Shown here piece after piece: positions 9,807-20,251 of a DNA stretch of 64,000 bases. The stretch's first letter is position 1, and the number at the start of each line of letters is the position of its first letter. The translations under genes and the position numbers were made by a program. The stretch spans positions 11,332,488 to 11,396,487 of the forward strand of contig NC_092559.1 of assembly GCF_037038585.1 (NCBI RefSeq). Reading direction: 5' to 3'. The notes under the pieces are model-generated. The model was not told the DNA's origin and did no database searches. It worked only from the letters and a program-made list of their open reading frames with translations. This stretch comes from Patagioenas fasciata. Its lineage: Eukaryota; Chordata; Aves; Columbiformes; Columbidae.

Positions 9807-10328
9807 TCACACAGCTAATTCTCTCAGGAACTGGATACCTCTCTCCATAGTATTCCATTTCCCTAACGTGGATATACAATCTTCCTTGTAGGGAAATCTG
9901 ACTTTCATAGCTGCCAGGAGTCGGGTCCAGAGAGCAGCGGCATTAGACTCTCTTGAAATTGCCCTATCAATGGTGGAATCTTTTGACAGAGATCCCAGCT
10001 GCCTGGCTTCACCACCTTCTAATTCAATTGTTTCTGCCCCATTGTCCCAGCATCGCAGCAGCCAGGTTAAAATATTCTCGCCTTCACGACGACTAAAGTC
10101 TTTTCGCAGATCTCTCAGCTCACCTGGAGAAAAGGACCGAGTGGTGGTCACTTCATCTCCACCCTGTCCTGATGATGCCCCTTGGGTTGATGTTGGCCCT
10201 GTGCCATCACCTGCTGCATGGGTAGTCTTTCTAGTGACTTTCTTACAACCGGCAACTGATGCTGATATGGGTTCACCATCATTTGATTCATTTTCAGAGT
10301 CTGAATGACTGTCACAGTGATTGCTGTG
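9807..10328 (-). pseudogene. gag: ERVL-like Gag capsid-like part, copy 1
   Basis: The frame is open from about 10328, through a Cys/His cluster (CCCC, then NHC and DSH), an acidic Ser/Glu stretch and a helical capsid-like domain (LRDLRKDF... to ...IQFLRELAV), to TGA at 9807-9809. Copy 2 carries the same TGA at 54055-54057. No ATG suits a start; the frame appears to continue the membrane-type N-terminus, but a 1-nt longer G run at 10363-10370 puts the two parts out of frame here. Confidence 0.72.
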
Positions 10329-10329
10329 G

Positions 10330-11043
10330 TTACAGCAGCAACAGTGAGCAGTGTGTGAAGACGGGGGGGGCTGCCTTGTTAGCCTTTGAGGCTAGAGAAG
10401 TAACGTTATCTGCAGCGACCTTGGCAGAGGAGCTCTGCGTAGGAGCTGTAGCTTCAGCCTGTGAAGCCGCAGTTGGGGGGGCAGTGGCTGCAGCAGCAGC
10501 AGCTTTGGCTGTTTTGCCTTTTCTCGAGCGGCTAGGAGTGCTTTTTGCTAAAGCTTCCGAAGACGCACCGCAAATCTCAAGACTAAGAAGAGACGCAAAC
10601 CTCCTATTGAACCTCATTTCTCTTAACAGTAACACAAACTGACACACATTCAGCAAACCAGATAACACCATCACAGTTCTATCAAAGCTCCAAGGATATT
10701 CAAAGTTCTCTAAAACATTTGCAAACTGTCCTAGTGAAAACACAAAAGTATTGTTAGTCAGCCTTTCTAAAGATTCGCTTGACCAATTAGCAAATATAGA
10801 GCCATTCTGCTCTTTAATCTCTCCTGGAGGTTTTTCAAGGTAAAGCAGAAGCGAGTAGAAATTCATTAGCGGCTGCAGTATAATGAAATAAACCAATGCC
10901 AAACCACACAGAATCATCATGACCGCTGTCCAGTTTCTTGTTGTTGTATAATGAATACTTCGATTCAGAAAGAAACACCAACACAGATATGGGATCAGCG
11001 AGCACAATGTAGAAAATAACTGATACAACTTTTGCCATAACAT
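10330..11043 (-). CDS. Membrane-type N-terminal Gag, copy 1
   Basis: The first ATG is at 11043; an in-frame TAA lies just upstream, so translation cannot start earlier. Hydrophobic segments fall at about residues 5-27 (with PYLCWCFF), 38-68 (VMMILCGLALVYFIIL) and 125-143 (VMVLSGLLNVCQFVLLL). NWS and NNT sequons lie between segments 2 and 3. A basic RSRKGK patch and a long Ala-rich, Ser/Lys-rich linker follow. After the G run the frame slips and ends LLLL-stop. It takes the place of matrix and lacks an obvious myristoylation signal. I do not recognise the family; membrane insertion is a prediction from hydrophobicity. Confidence 0.7.
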   Translation of the reverse strand: MLWQKLYQLFSTLCSLIPYLCWCFFLNRSIHYTTTRNWTAVMMILCGLALVYFIILQPLMNFYSLLLYLEKPPGEIKEQNGSIFANWSSESLERLTNNTFVFSLGQFANVLENFEYPWSFDRTVMVLSGLLNVCQFVLLLREMRFNRRFASLLSLEICGASSEALAKSTPSRSRKGKTAKAAAAAATAPPTAASQAEATAPTQSSSAKVAADNVTSLASKANKAAPPVFTHCSLLLL

Positions 11044-11209
11044 TTTTAAATCAATGTAATTCACTTTGCCTTAATATCACTAAAAAATATCCAAAGCAAG
11101 CAGACGCACGAGTATCACAACTCTATGAGTTGGCACCGTGCCAAGAAAATTGAAAGGTACGTCAGAGCAGTAGAAAAGTCAAAAATCTTCAAATTTACCC
11201 CTTTCTCTT

Positions 11210-11227
11210 GCCCCACGTTGGGCGCCA
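11210..11227 (-). promoter_or_regulatory. tRNA-Lys type primer binding site, copy 1
   Basis: TGGCGCCCAACGTGGGGC on the minus strand, 6 nt after the 5' LTR. Confidence 0.92.
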
Positions 11228-11233
11228 ATTATC

Positions 11234-11895
11234 TGTCGAGGGTTAAGATTGCGGGGTGACAATCAAACCCTGGCAGATGTATTGTTAACCTCTTCTCCCC
11301 CCCACTTCCCCCTTTTGTCCCTCCCTCTCCCCCCTTCCCACTCAGGACAGGCGATCGGGAGGGAAAGAAGGACAGAGAGAAGAGAGTTGGAAAAGTTAAA
11401 GATGTTTTACTAATGCTACTAATAAGAATAGAGAAAATAATACAAAATATACAAAACCAATCTTGTAAGTCTCAGCAACTGCAGAGCCAGCACCCAAAGT
11501 CCTGGATTAGACTCTGTAGCCAACCGGAGCTGGATTCAGTCTGTCACTAGGCCTCAGTTCGCAGGGACGACCAGCAAGGTCCTCTCCTAATGTCAGCCAT
11601 GAGGAAAAAGGGAAAAGGGGGAAAAAGGGGCTGAGATCCTCGTGATCTCCCACTTTTATATGAAGTATTCACGTGAATGGAATGTTATACACCGTTGGTC
11701 AGTCTCTCGGTCATCAGTTTTCTCGTTGCCCCTCTCGTGAGATGTCCATCCATGCTTATCAATAAGTTTGCATTCCATTGCTAGGTTTAACCAAAACACG
11801 TGTTGGGTTCTCCAGGAAAATGCAGCTAACATGAAGGCTTTAGCTGACAGGCAAATTCACTAAAAGAGAAACTTGTTTTTAACAAAACCAGGACA
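11234..11895 (-). mobile_element. 5' LTR of ERVL-like copy 1
   Basis: This 662-bp LTR is bounded by TGTCCTGG and CTCGACA (minus strand), with a TATAAAA box. It is nearly identical to 713-1374, 26248-26903 and 55481-56145. Confidence 0.92.
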
Positions 11896-11982
11896 GTTGG
11901 TTTGTTGGCTGCACTTTTCTGGCCAGAATAAAGTCTATTTTGGAACTTGTTGTCTGCCTAAAACTGTCTTTGGGGTACTGTC

Positions 11983-12780
11983 ACGGTCCATTCAGTAATG
12001 GACTCATGATGGTTCGTTTACCTTGATCTCGAAGCGCAAAATTAGACAACCAAAATGCCAAGGGGTTTTAATTCAATCAAACAGTGTTACTTTATTATTT
12101 TGCCCATAAAGTGGCATGCGATAGAGAAAGAGAAAAAGGGAAAGAAAAAGGAAAGGGGGAAAGAGGGTTGGTTACCATCACGGGTCCAAAGGCATCCCTA
12201 TGGTCCCAGGTCCCAAACAGCATCCTGCCAGTCCTCTGTCGTGATCCGTGATCCTTTGGTGGGGAGACCTCAACAATGTCCAGTCAGGAACCATCTTTTA
12301 TGCTTCTTCACCCCCCCTCACTCCCATGGGTCGAGGCCAATCTCCGCCTTTGTTTTGCAATCCAGGCTTAACTGCACAGGCTCGAAGAATCTCCGCTTCA
12401 CCTGCCAGAACCTGTCTGCGCCTTTGTGGTCTCACGTTCAGGGGTCTCTTTCTGGTCCTTTGGGTGACCTCAAGACCCTCGGCGAGCCTCTGCGCATGCT
12501 CTTCTTCATTGGTCTTAGTAACAGGGAGGAGGTGGGGGGGCAGGTTTGGCTGAAGCAGCAGGTGGAAATCCATCTTCTGGACAACAGCTATTGTCCCCAG
12601 ATCGGAGAGACCTGTATAACACAGTTTTTTTCCTCAGGCCTCTCTCCAAGTCGTTGTCCATCTGTTCTTGATGGCAATGTTCAAGCAGATACTGTTCTTT
12701 GGACTGACTCCTGCACCACCCCATGGCTGAACATTATTATCAGGAGCTTGTGGCAGTAACACAATCCTCAAAGAGAGGTA
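11983..12780 (-). mobile_element. 3' LTR (family X) of an older provirus
   Basis: The minus strand ends CACTGAATGGACCGTGACA-like at 11983, matching the segment at 16366-16398, and has an AATAAA near 12090. The right edge (around 12762-12780) is uncertain because I see no clear polypurine tract. A purine-rich stretch lies at 12120-12170. The 234-codon plus-strand frame across it is antisense and unlike any protein I know. Confidence 0.55.
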
Positions 12781-13714
12781 TAGAGGAAGAAAAGGAAAAG
12801 TGGTTTATATCCACGTGATCCGCTTTGTATCAATGGTTTTAGGGATGTCTACATTGGAGGGTACACTAAACAAATTATGTGCATTAAGTACAGATGTTAA
12901 ATGTGTCAAACGCTTTACCAAATTCCAATTTAAAACATGCAATATGGCGGACAGAACAAAACCTATCAAAACTAATACTAAGAGAACAACTATGGAGTGA
13001 CACAACTTGTTCAGGATGCCTGTAGCAGTAGGTGACCACCCAAAAAGCGTGTCCCACCACTTATGTTCAACATCTTTTTCTACTCAACACACGGTGAATT
13101 TCTTCAGCATTGTGGTGAACGGTTATCAAGGTTTTCTGTCCATTTACTTGAACTTCTTCCAAGATCTTGATCAAGTCGTGGTGTTGCAACAATTGCTTTA
13201 CCAATGTGAGATTCATCCTGACAGGTGTAGGTAGTAATTTGTAAATTGGTGTATCATTAGATTGTATAAGTTGATGAGATATAACTGGTGCTAAATAAGA
13301 AAAATCACATCCAGTAATTTTAACAAAATTACAAACACAAAAATTTGAATGATTTCTAATATTTACCATCACTGTATCTACTAATATAGAGTTACAAGCA
13401 GTCCTCAAGCACACACAACCTTTGCCAATATACACTAATACAGTTTCTTGATTGTCAGGACGAATCTCAAAATGACAAAAATTCTGCTCAGTGTTCAGAC
13501 AAATGTCTTGAGCACTGATTGTATTACTTTCACAGATGAATCCTTGCTGTTCTCGCACAATACAAGATTCTAAATTGACAGTTTGCCATTTTTCCTCTAC
13601 TTTTTGGACCCATACTCTGTGTTCGAAAGGATAGAGTATAGTTCTGTTGTGGTTCAATCCTAATGCAATGATAGGGTAAATTATGTATATTGAAGCATTG
13701 TGTATGGTTAACAC
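12781..13714 (-). pseudogene. env: Retroviral env relic, mainly the TM part (family X provirus)
   Basis: The 13067-13714 frame is Cys-rich (for example GKGCVCLRTAC and NFCVCNFVKITGC) with Asn-linked sequons and a C-terminal helical stretch. After a frame change the 12805-13005 frame gives a strong membrane anchor (IVVLLVLVLIGFVLSAI) and a cytoplasmic tail. No canonical immunosuppressive or CX6CC motif is visible. The position before the 3' LTR supports env. The surface subunit is largely absent. Confidence 0.65.
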
Positions 13715-14301
13715 AAAGGTCGTGGCTGTGTTTGTGATGGGGTTATAAGTGAAGTTTACTAAAGTAAACTAAAGTAAAGTGGCTTCTCTTATGATTGAGG
13801 TGGCTACTGATTGCATCCACAGTTGTGCCTGAGTACAACTGAGAGCCAAAGAAAGGTTATTTTGGACCACACTAAGTGTGTCTTTTATATTTACTTCTGG
13901 TAGCCAATTTATTCATTAATATTTCTGAATCAATACCATTTAAGACTTCCAATCCTGTCCCCAACACACCAGTTAGGTCTTTAACTTAATCTTTACTATC
14001 CCACTCCCATTCAATTACTACAGTAGGTAAGTGAAAAGATGTAGAAAAGCATTAGCAGCTTATACTATTGGTCATTTTAAAAATTTAGGCCTTCAGATTC
14101 GATTAATGAATGATTTGTGTTATTCTCTGTTTCCCTCAGAGTTCTTCTGCAAAAAGGAAAACAAACAGGGCTCGTCTCCTTGAGGCAAGAATAATTAAAA
14201 TGATACAATTATCCGGGGGTGCAGCTTGTGGTTTTGGAAAAGTTCCAAACCATTCTCACAATTGTTTCACAGTGTTTTCACCTGTAGCCCTGCCAAAAGC
14301 T
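13715..14301 (-). other. Decayed provirus interior, no recognisable gene
   Basis: Lies between integrase and env of the family X provirus. Stops are frequent in all frames; it probably represents lost integrase core and env surface sequence. Confidence 0.4.
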
Positions 14302-14800
14302 TCAGTTTGGACCAATTCTGGGGTTATTCCCCCCCACCAGCACAAAATGTTTACCTCCTGTTTGCTTAAAGGGGCTAAAATAATCCACCTGCCAGATATC
14401 CCACAAACCTTTACCCTCCCTTAAATGTAGAGGGTTGTCTTCTAAAGGGTGCCTTTCAAGCTGTCTTCGACATTGTTTGCTGACCAGGGCTTCATGATAC
14501 AAGCCTTTAGCTCCAGTGTGTTTGCATTTTACATGTAACCATTCTAACAAGCGTTCCCAGTCTTCTGAAATTTGGTCCTTTTGTACGGGGGCCAGTCTTG
14601 CTAACTCATCAGCTCAGTTATTCCATTTTCTGCGGATCCCCCATCTACCTGATGAGAAGCTACCCAGCCCACAGCTTGTATAGCTAGGTTTTTTAAAGTT
14701 CCTTCAGATATTGAGAAAATGTTACAATAGTGTTCAATCTGAGCATACCACTTTCATACTGAGGCTTCCTGGACCACCTCATCAGGGGTACGGGCCCCAG
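14302..14800 (-). pseudogene. pol: RNase H end and integrase N-terminus (family X provirus)
   Basis: Reading from 14800, an RNase H-type end (GWVASHQ ... ADELARLAP) is interrupted by in-frame stops. It runs into an integrase start with zinc-domain Cys/His residues and a core beginning DIWQVDYFSPF, which holds the first catalytic Asp. The frame ends shortly after; the other two catalytic residues are not seen. Confidence 0.7.
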
Positions 14801-15059
14801 AAGTGACTGTTTTTATTATTTTAAATGAGCTTCTTAATACGATCGGCTGTTGTCATGCAATCTTCTCTACTTCTACTAGAGTCAGGCTAGCAACGAACAA
14901 ACTTTTCTCCCAGGCACACTGGGAGTTAAAAAGAGAATGGGCATTTATTACCACTCTTTGTTCTCACATTTCTTGTATAACCGGTTTGATACCTTTCTTG
15001 GCACCCAGGGGAAGGGGGTATTGTTCTGTGGACTGTAAGGCACTGAGGACGCAAAAATG

Positions 15060-15425
15060 TCACTTCAAGGGAGAAACCCCACACCTTTTAGCATCTTCTT
15101 CCTTCAGAGCAGAAATCTGTGCACTGGCATCGATTAAAAAGGTTACAAGTGCATGCTTAGGACCCACTATAGCCGTGATCAATAAATCTCCCCTCTTTGT
15201 GTGTGTGAGCTGTTGGATATAAATCCATCCTCCATCCCCCTGCCCACTACTAGGGAATGGAGGTTCTAGTTTTCCTGTTTCTCGGAGAGACTCTGGAAGT
15301 CCCCTTATCAAGGGAGTTATCATGTCAGGATTCACTGGCAGCATCATTGGGGATTCATATTCGGGAATCAATTTTCTTTCATGTATCATTTGCAAGCAGG
15401 CTGCTTTGTGTACACTTTCTAGCAA
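15060..15425 (-). pseudogene. gag-pro: Gag fragment joined to protease (family X provirus)
   Basis: Residues about 1-48 match the capsid-like sequence at 47560-47700 (KAACLQ...ITPLIRGLPESL). They are joined in frame to a retroviral protease with an altered active site, LIDASAQ where DTGA is usual. Loss of the Thr-Gly pair suggests an inactive enzyme. An internal deletion removed the rest of capsid and nucleocapsid. Confidence 0.75.
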
Positions 15426-16340
15426 TTGATTGGGTGTGCCAGTGATTGCCAGGGGTTCTCCCCCAGTTAGGGATACGTGTCACACGTACTCCATTTCAGA
15501 TTCTTTAGGGAGGTGACCACACTCTTTCTTTAGTTTGGTCAGCTCAGTGTCAGTGTAAGGTGTTTGCTTACTTGTAATGTGAGGGTCAGTATGCTCCTCA
15601 TTGATTTGATTTATTTGTCGGATACTTTTCTCTTCTAGCTCCCACTCTCTCAGCACTCCTGTGTTTTTTAAATATTTTTTTTAATAAGCTATTTTCTTCC
15701 TTCTCTTTTTCTAATTGTTGTTCTAAACTGAAGGTAGTTTTTTGCAAAATCTGCACCAGATTTTCAAGGGATTCTATAATTTTGCTTTCATTACTACATC
15801 GTCTGAGATGATCTTCAATCGCTGCTACTAGGTTAGCTCCTAGGACAGCACAGACTATAGCTTTATCCTTATTTGATCTAAACTTAGACTTAGTCTATAA
15901 AGAAATCACTCGGTCTACTACACTCTGTAAATTAGCCCAATTATCATGAGCCCAGTCTTCTCCAGGTACGGAGGGTCAAGCCCCATACTCTGCTAAAAGT
16001 GTGTAGAACGAGTCTCGACTTCTCACATCTCGATTATTAGCCTTTTCAGTCATTCTTATTACGAAGGGGCAAAACCCACTATGGGAAGGCACAACTTAGT
16101 TACAAAAGCCACAGCAACTGCTGCATCACCCTTCTCTTTCCTGAGTGGTTGAAGGGGCCAAAAATCTGCTACGGGAAGGCTCAACTTAGTTATACTAACA
16201 AATAAGATTACCCCTTCACTCTCCCTAGCAGACAATTCTCATCAACATGAGAGCAACACCCCTTTTGCACTTTGAGATCTTCTGGTTTGATTCCAAGAGA
16301 CAGAGCCCTCTACACTACCTGCACTCCTCTGTTTCCCAGA
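15426..16340 (-). pseudogene. gag: Decayed gag N-terminal region (family X provirus)
   Basis: Weak similarity to 46640-47560 in order and style, including a Gln/Glu-rich coil-like part near 15680-15790. Stops and indels are frequent and no long frame survives. Confidence 0.5.
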
Positions 16341-16358
16341 ATCCTGTCCGTGATGCCA
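16341..16358 (-). promoter_or_regulatory. Candidate primer binding site of the family X provirus
   Basis: The minus strand reads TGGCATCACGGACAGGAT, 7 nt after the LTR end GTGACA. It starts with the expected TGG, but I cannot match it to a tRNA. Confidence 0.45.
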
Positions 16359-16365
16359 ATTTAAT

Positions 16366-17061
16366 GTCACGGTGCATTCGGTGATGGACTCATGATGGTG
16401 AGGCGCAGAAATGATCTTACAACCCTTAAGATTGTAAAGAAGGTATGTATTTACAGCGCTGGACACATGAGGGATAATTTCACCTAATACATGTGTAAAA
16501 TTACAGTAGCTGTGAGCTTGGTTAAATGCAGTCAAGTGTTACATATTCATGAAAGTTTTAGGAATGCCTATACATATTCATAACCTGTCCCCGAGAAGGC
16601 AGCTCTTATTACAATGAGTTCCAGGAGACCATTTCCATAGTCTCCACCTCCGGTTCCTCCTAGTTGCACCTGCGCAGTGATCATGAACCCGGGTCCTCTT
16701 CTCTGTACACCGTCACCTTTGGTCCAGTGTGATGAGTTGGTTAGGACTCAGACTGCTGAGTTGGTTAAAACTGGCATATCCCCTGTCCTGTGCCCAAGTT
16801 TCTGTTATCTAGTTCACCCAAGGATGCACCAAGGATGCACCCAAGGATTACTATCTTTGCAAGGCGTCAGCGAACTCCTTTTTCTCATACAATAAGTTAC
16901 ACAAAGCTAAGCAAGGTTAGGCAATAGTGATGTGGGTTAAAGGGTTAGCTCTCTGTTAGTTCTTTAAGTCTTTAAGTGTTAGTTCTTTAAGTGTTAATTA
17001 GTTAATTGTTAATTCCCTGTATCAATGGTTCATTTACCTTGATCTCGAAGAGCAAAATTAA
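16366..17061 (-). mobile_element. 5' LTR remnant (family X) split by LTR Y and cut by CR1
   Basis: 16366-16398 and 17025-17061 together match 11983-12050, the family X LTR 3' end. LTR Y sits between the halves, and a CR1 tail truncates the right side. Confidence 0.7.
16399..17024 (-). mobile_element. Solo LTR of family Y
   Basis: 626 bp, minus strand TGATACAGGG to CCTCA. It is flanked by ATGG on both sides (16395-16398, 17025-17028), and the uninterrupted target is visible at 12010. A 4-bp duplication is typical of gammaretrovirus-like integrases. Related copies lie at 58198-58481 and 59348-59631. Confidence 0.8.
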
Positions 17062-17177
17062 GGCCTGGACACATTCCTGTGTAGCCTCATCTAGGTGTTC
17101 CTGCTCCAGCAGGGGGATTGGACTAGATGATCTTTTGAGGTCCCTTCCAATCCCTAACATTCTGTGATTCTGTGAAC
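17062..17177 (+). mobile_element. CR1 LINE 3' end (5'-truncated)
   Basis: Only the 3' terminal part remains: the CCAGCAGGGGGATTGGACTAG-type segment and the ATTCTGTG octamer repeats that end CR1. Confidence 0.85.
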
Positions 17178-17429
17178 TAATACTGTTCAAGTCTGAATGG
17201 CCACATCACATGTTGTGGGGGTTTGAGTGGATGCAGTAACTGATGTTGCAGTTGTAGTGGCTGCAGTATCCAAGTCAGGAACTGGAGTTGCTGCAGAGTC
17301 TGTTGAGGGGGGTGCAGTAGCTATTGTATCTGTTATAAGAACTGACGTAGTTGCAGAATCTGTCTAGGGGGGTACAGTAGCTGGCATGGGCATTTCAGTG
17401 GCTGAAGTGCTTGTAGCTTTAAGAGCGGC
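17178..17429 (-). other. Ala/Thr/Val-coding-like repetitive stretch
   Basis: Short repeats around GCAGT(T/A)GC(T/A) units appear here. The position, next to the divergent membrane-type Gag, matches its Ala-rich linker, so it is probably the decayed linker of that gene. Confidence 0.4.
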
Positions 17430-17857
17430 AATTCCTGTCACTAGCAAAGACTGACACACATTCCAGAGACTCTTCACTCAAATGTCCAGGGATATTCAAA
17501 ATTCCCCAAAGCATCTATAATTTGCTCTAATGCCACAGGCAGAGAATAGTTAAATAGCTGTCCTAAAATATCACTCCTGAAACTGAGAAAACAAAAGGCA
17601 CAGGTCTCTTTAATTTCTTCTGCTTCTACCAAAGAATTCCAAAAATGCATACTCCTGAAGTATGATAACAATTAATAGAAATACATCATTGGCTTAATTA
17701 GGATTAAATAAATCACTTCTACACAACCCATGAACAAAACTTTTATAACAACTTTATTCTGACTTCCAGAGATGACATTCCACACAAAAATATTAACAAT
17801 AAGAATTAATCCCAAAAAAGACATTATTAAATCCAACCAAATTTGCAACAGCATCCT
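17430..17857 (-). pseudogene. Divergent relative of the membrane-type Gag N-terminus
   Basis: Two minus frames (17672-17854, 17474-17671) align in order with the protein at 10330-11043. Shared landmarks are a long hydrophobic segment ending near MMYFY (MNFYS in copy 1) and NFEYPWTFE (NFEYPWSFD in copy 1). The rest is strongly diverged and two stops break the frame. It lies left of LTR 17973-18689 as expected for gag of that provirus. This shows the layout is older than one young family. Confidence 0.65.
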
Positions 17858-17972
17858 TTAAACAAAACCTGTTACAGTTTTTTTCTTATCTTATCCCCGT
17901 ATGGCTCTCTCTATCCATACTTTCTCTTTCCCCATACGTTCATCTCTCCCTGTATGGGTCACAAATTAAATC

Positions 17973-18689
17973 TGTCAAGGTTTAAAGCAAGGCAACAATA
18001 AACAATGGCAGATGCCCTCTGTTAATCCCCACCACCATAAAAGGTGATAGAAAGATAAGGAAGAAGGACTTCAAGTTAGAAAGAGTCTTACAAGTTGGAA
18101 AAATTTTAAAGGTTTTACTAATGCTACTAATAAATAGAGAATAAATATATATACAAAATATACAAAAGCAATCTTGAATGTCCGATATGGAGTTGGCATC
18201 ACTCCAGCAGCGGCGGAGCTAGGAGCTTGGCTCCAGCAGGTGTAGGGCAGGCACCCGGAAGTCATGGGCGGGACTTCACAGCAAACCAGAAAATGGATTT
18301 CAAGGATGCAGGGCCTGAGGCCTATAGATCACAGGCAGACAGACAAGGTTTTCTCCAGATTCTAGCCACGGTCGAAGAGGCGAGACCCTTGTGATCTCTG
18401 CTCTTATATAGGGTACATGATGATTATGGGATGGAATACTCAGTTGGTCAATTTTAGTCAGTTGTTCCATCCACTCCTCCTTCCAAATATGTCCCATTAT
18501 CCGTTAACCTTGGTTACCATAGTAATAAATCTAAGCATGAGCTTCTTCAGCATTCCGTTGGTCCTCTTATCAGCACCAGTACAGTGTCTAGGAAAAATAT
18601 GCAGTTACTTAGAAGGCACTTAGCTGAACTTAGCTGAAAGGAAAAATCACTAAAAGAGAACTGGTCTTGTTTTTAACAAAACCAGGACA
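17973..18689 (-). mobile_element. ERVL-like LTR, variant B
   Basis: 717 bp, with the same ends as the main ERVL LTR (minus TGTCCTGG...CCTTGACA) but a diverged middle. To its left a degenerate PBS-like sequence (about 17945-17965) and the divergent membrane-type Gag follow, so it served as a 5' LTR. Pieces of the same LTR lie at 37164-37455 and 43600-46645. Confidence 0.8.
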
Positions 18690-20215
18690 CAAGTTTACTG
18701 AATAGGGTCTCCCATACAATATTTCAGAAGGGCTTACTTTTTCTCTTATTCTTGAAGTAATGTGAATTCTCAGGAAAACAATTTACAATACATCTATCCA
18801 TTTTGCATGAGATTCCTGTCACAATTTAGCTAATTGTCTTTTTATAGATTGATTCATTATTTCTACCTTCCCACTACAATGAAGTCTCTAAGGGGTATGT
18901 AAATCCCATCTTACCCCTAGAAGAGTAGAAATGGTCTGTATTATTTCTACTATAAAATGTGGAACGGCCAAACCTTGGTATGATTTTATTCAATAATTTC
19001 TTTGCTACTTCCCTAGTTTTGTTGGTCCGTCATGGGAAAGTTTCAGGTCATCTGGAAAATTCAGAAAAATCAATTTACCAAAATTGTCCCAGAAAATTCC
19101 CTCTTTTTACCTCTCCAGGTGGAGGCTTTAACCCGATCTTACAACTTTGCATTTTAGGTCAAATTGCATATCTTTTAACACTTACTATCATAGCATCTAC
19201 TCTCATATAGGTTTTGTAGGATCAAGGCACACATTATCGCTTCATTGGCCACTTTCTTTGCAGTTTAACTTCAGATTGTCCAAATTGGTGAGCCTTACAA
19301 TGCATTACTGACACCTCTGGTGATACTTGTAAAGTCAGAAGTCCTCTTTCTTTCCACATTGTCTCATGTGCATGCACAATTCCAAAAGCATATGCAGAGT
19401 CTCTATATATTAACCCACTCGCCTTGTTACAGTTCTTAGGCTCTAATCAAAGCAATCAGCTCAGCTTTCTGTGCTGACATATTTGATGGCAATGATTGTG
19501 ATTCAGTTATATTCTCTAGTTACCACAGCATATCCAGATGGTCGTTCTTCACTCAGAGCAAAACTGCTCCCATGAACAGAGTCTACTCTGCATCTTCCAG
19601 TGGAGAATCCTTTAAGTCTGGTCTGCTAGAAAAAACTTGTTCAGTAGTTGGTTATGATTAAATATAAGCAATAGAATAGCAGGATTCAAAATGTTGTTGT
19701 TTTTAAACCTACATCATCCTGTTCCAGTAATGCTGCTTGGTACTGTACCAGGTGACAGCCAACGGTGTCCTTGTTGTTCCAGCACTGAGGCCACAGCATA
19801 TGGTGCAAATGCAGTAATCTGCTGTCCCAAAGTTAATTTCCCTGCCTCCTGAATCAGCAACACAGTCACAGATACCTGCCAAGCTTCTAATTATTTTACC
19901 AGTATGTCACCAAACAAAGCAGGATTGTTCTTAAGTCCTTTTGGCAAACAGTCTAGCAAGCTGCATCTTTCTTCCAGTGGTAGGTCTTTCCCATTCAAAG
20001 GTGAAAAGCTTCTGGCTCTCTAAATCCCATCGTATACAGAAAATGCATCTTTCAAGTCTAAAACAGTAAAATAAATGTTATTTCCTGCTATATTAGTCGA
20101 AGAGTGTATGGGCTTTGGCACTACCAGGTGCACATTTATCACAATAGGATTAATGGCTCTCAAATATTGTATCAACCAGTATTCCATAGAATGTGGTTTC
20201 TTTACTGGCAAAATT
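18690..20215 (-). pseudogene. pol: Decayed gammaretrovirus-like pol
   Basis: From right to left are an RT start (FTVLDLKDAF at 20020-20211), an RNase H region (YAFGIVHAHE near 19350-19400) and integrase (a GKVE...KRQLAKL catalytic-helix region near 18820-18870, then an EILYGRPY end near 18720). Stops occur every few dozen codons. Motif style is gammaretroviral, unlike the ERVL and ERVK pol genes here. LTR B borders it on the left. Confidence 0.75.
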
Positions 20216-20251
20216 GGAGTATTATTTCTCCCTTATGAGTATTATTTCTCC

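Larger units (their letters stand above)
713..11895 (-). mobile_element. ERVL-like provirus copy 1, interrupted by an ERVK provirus
   Basis: Right to left it reads: 5' LTR (11234-11895), tRNA-Lys PBS, membrane-type Gag N-terminus, capsid-like gag, coiled-coil/basic gag C-terminus, protease-RT-RNase H-integrase, 3' noncoding, polypurine tract and 3' LTR (713-1374). No env is seen. The ERVK provirus at 1515-5766 interrupts the 3' noncoding part. Class III (ERVL) assignment rests on my recognition of the RT/integrase style and lack of env; a 5-bp target duplication at a sister copy fits. Confidence 0.85.

Noticed and set aside
10330..11043. Membrane-type Gag as a captured host membrane gene
   Set aside because: Considered, but I recognise no host family, and the diverged relative at 17430-17857 sits at the same proviral position, so a long-standing viral domain is simpler. 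Not excluded.
12055..12759. 234-codon plus-strand frame
   Set aside because: Lies antisense across LTR X; no domain is visible and it starts in a purine-rich LTR stretch.
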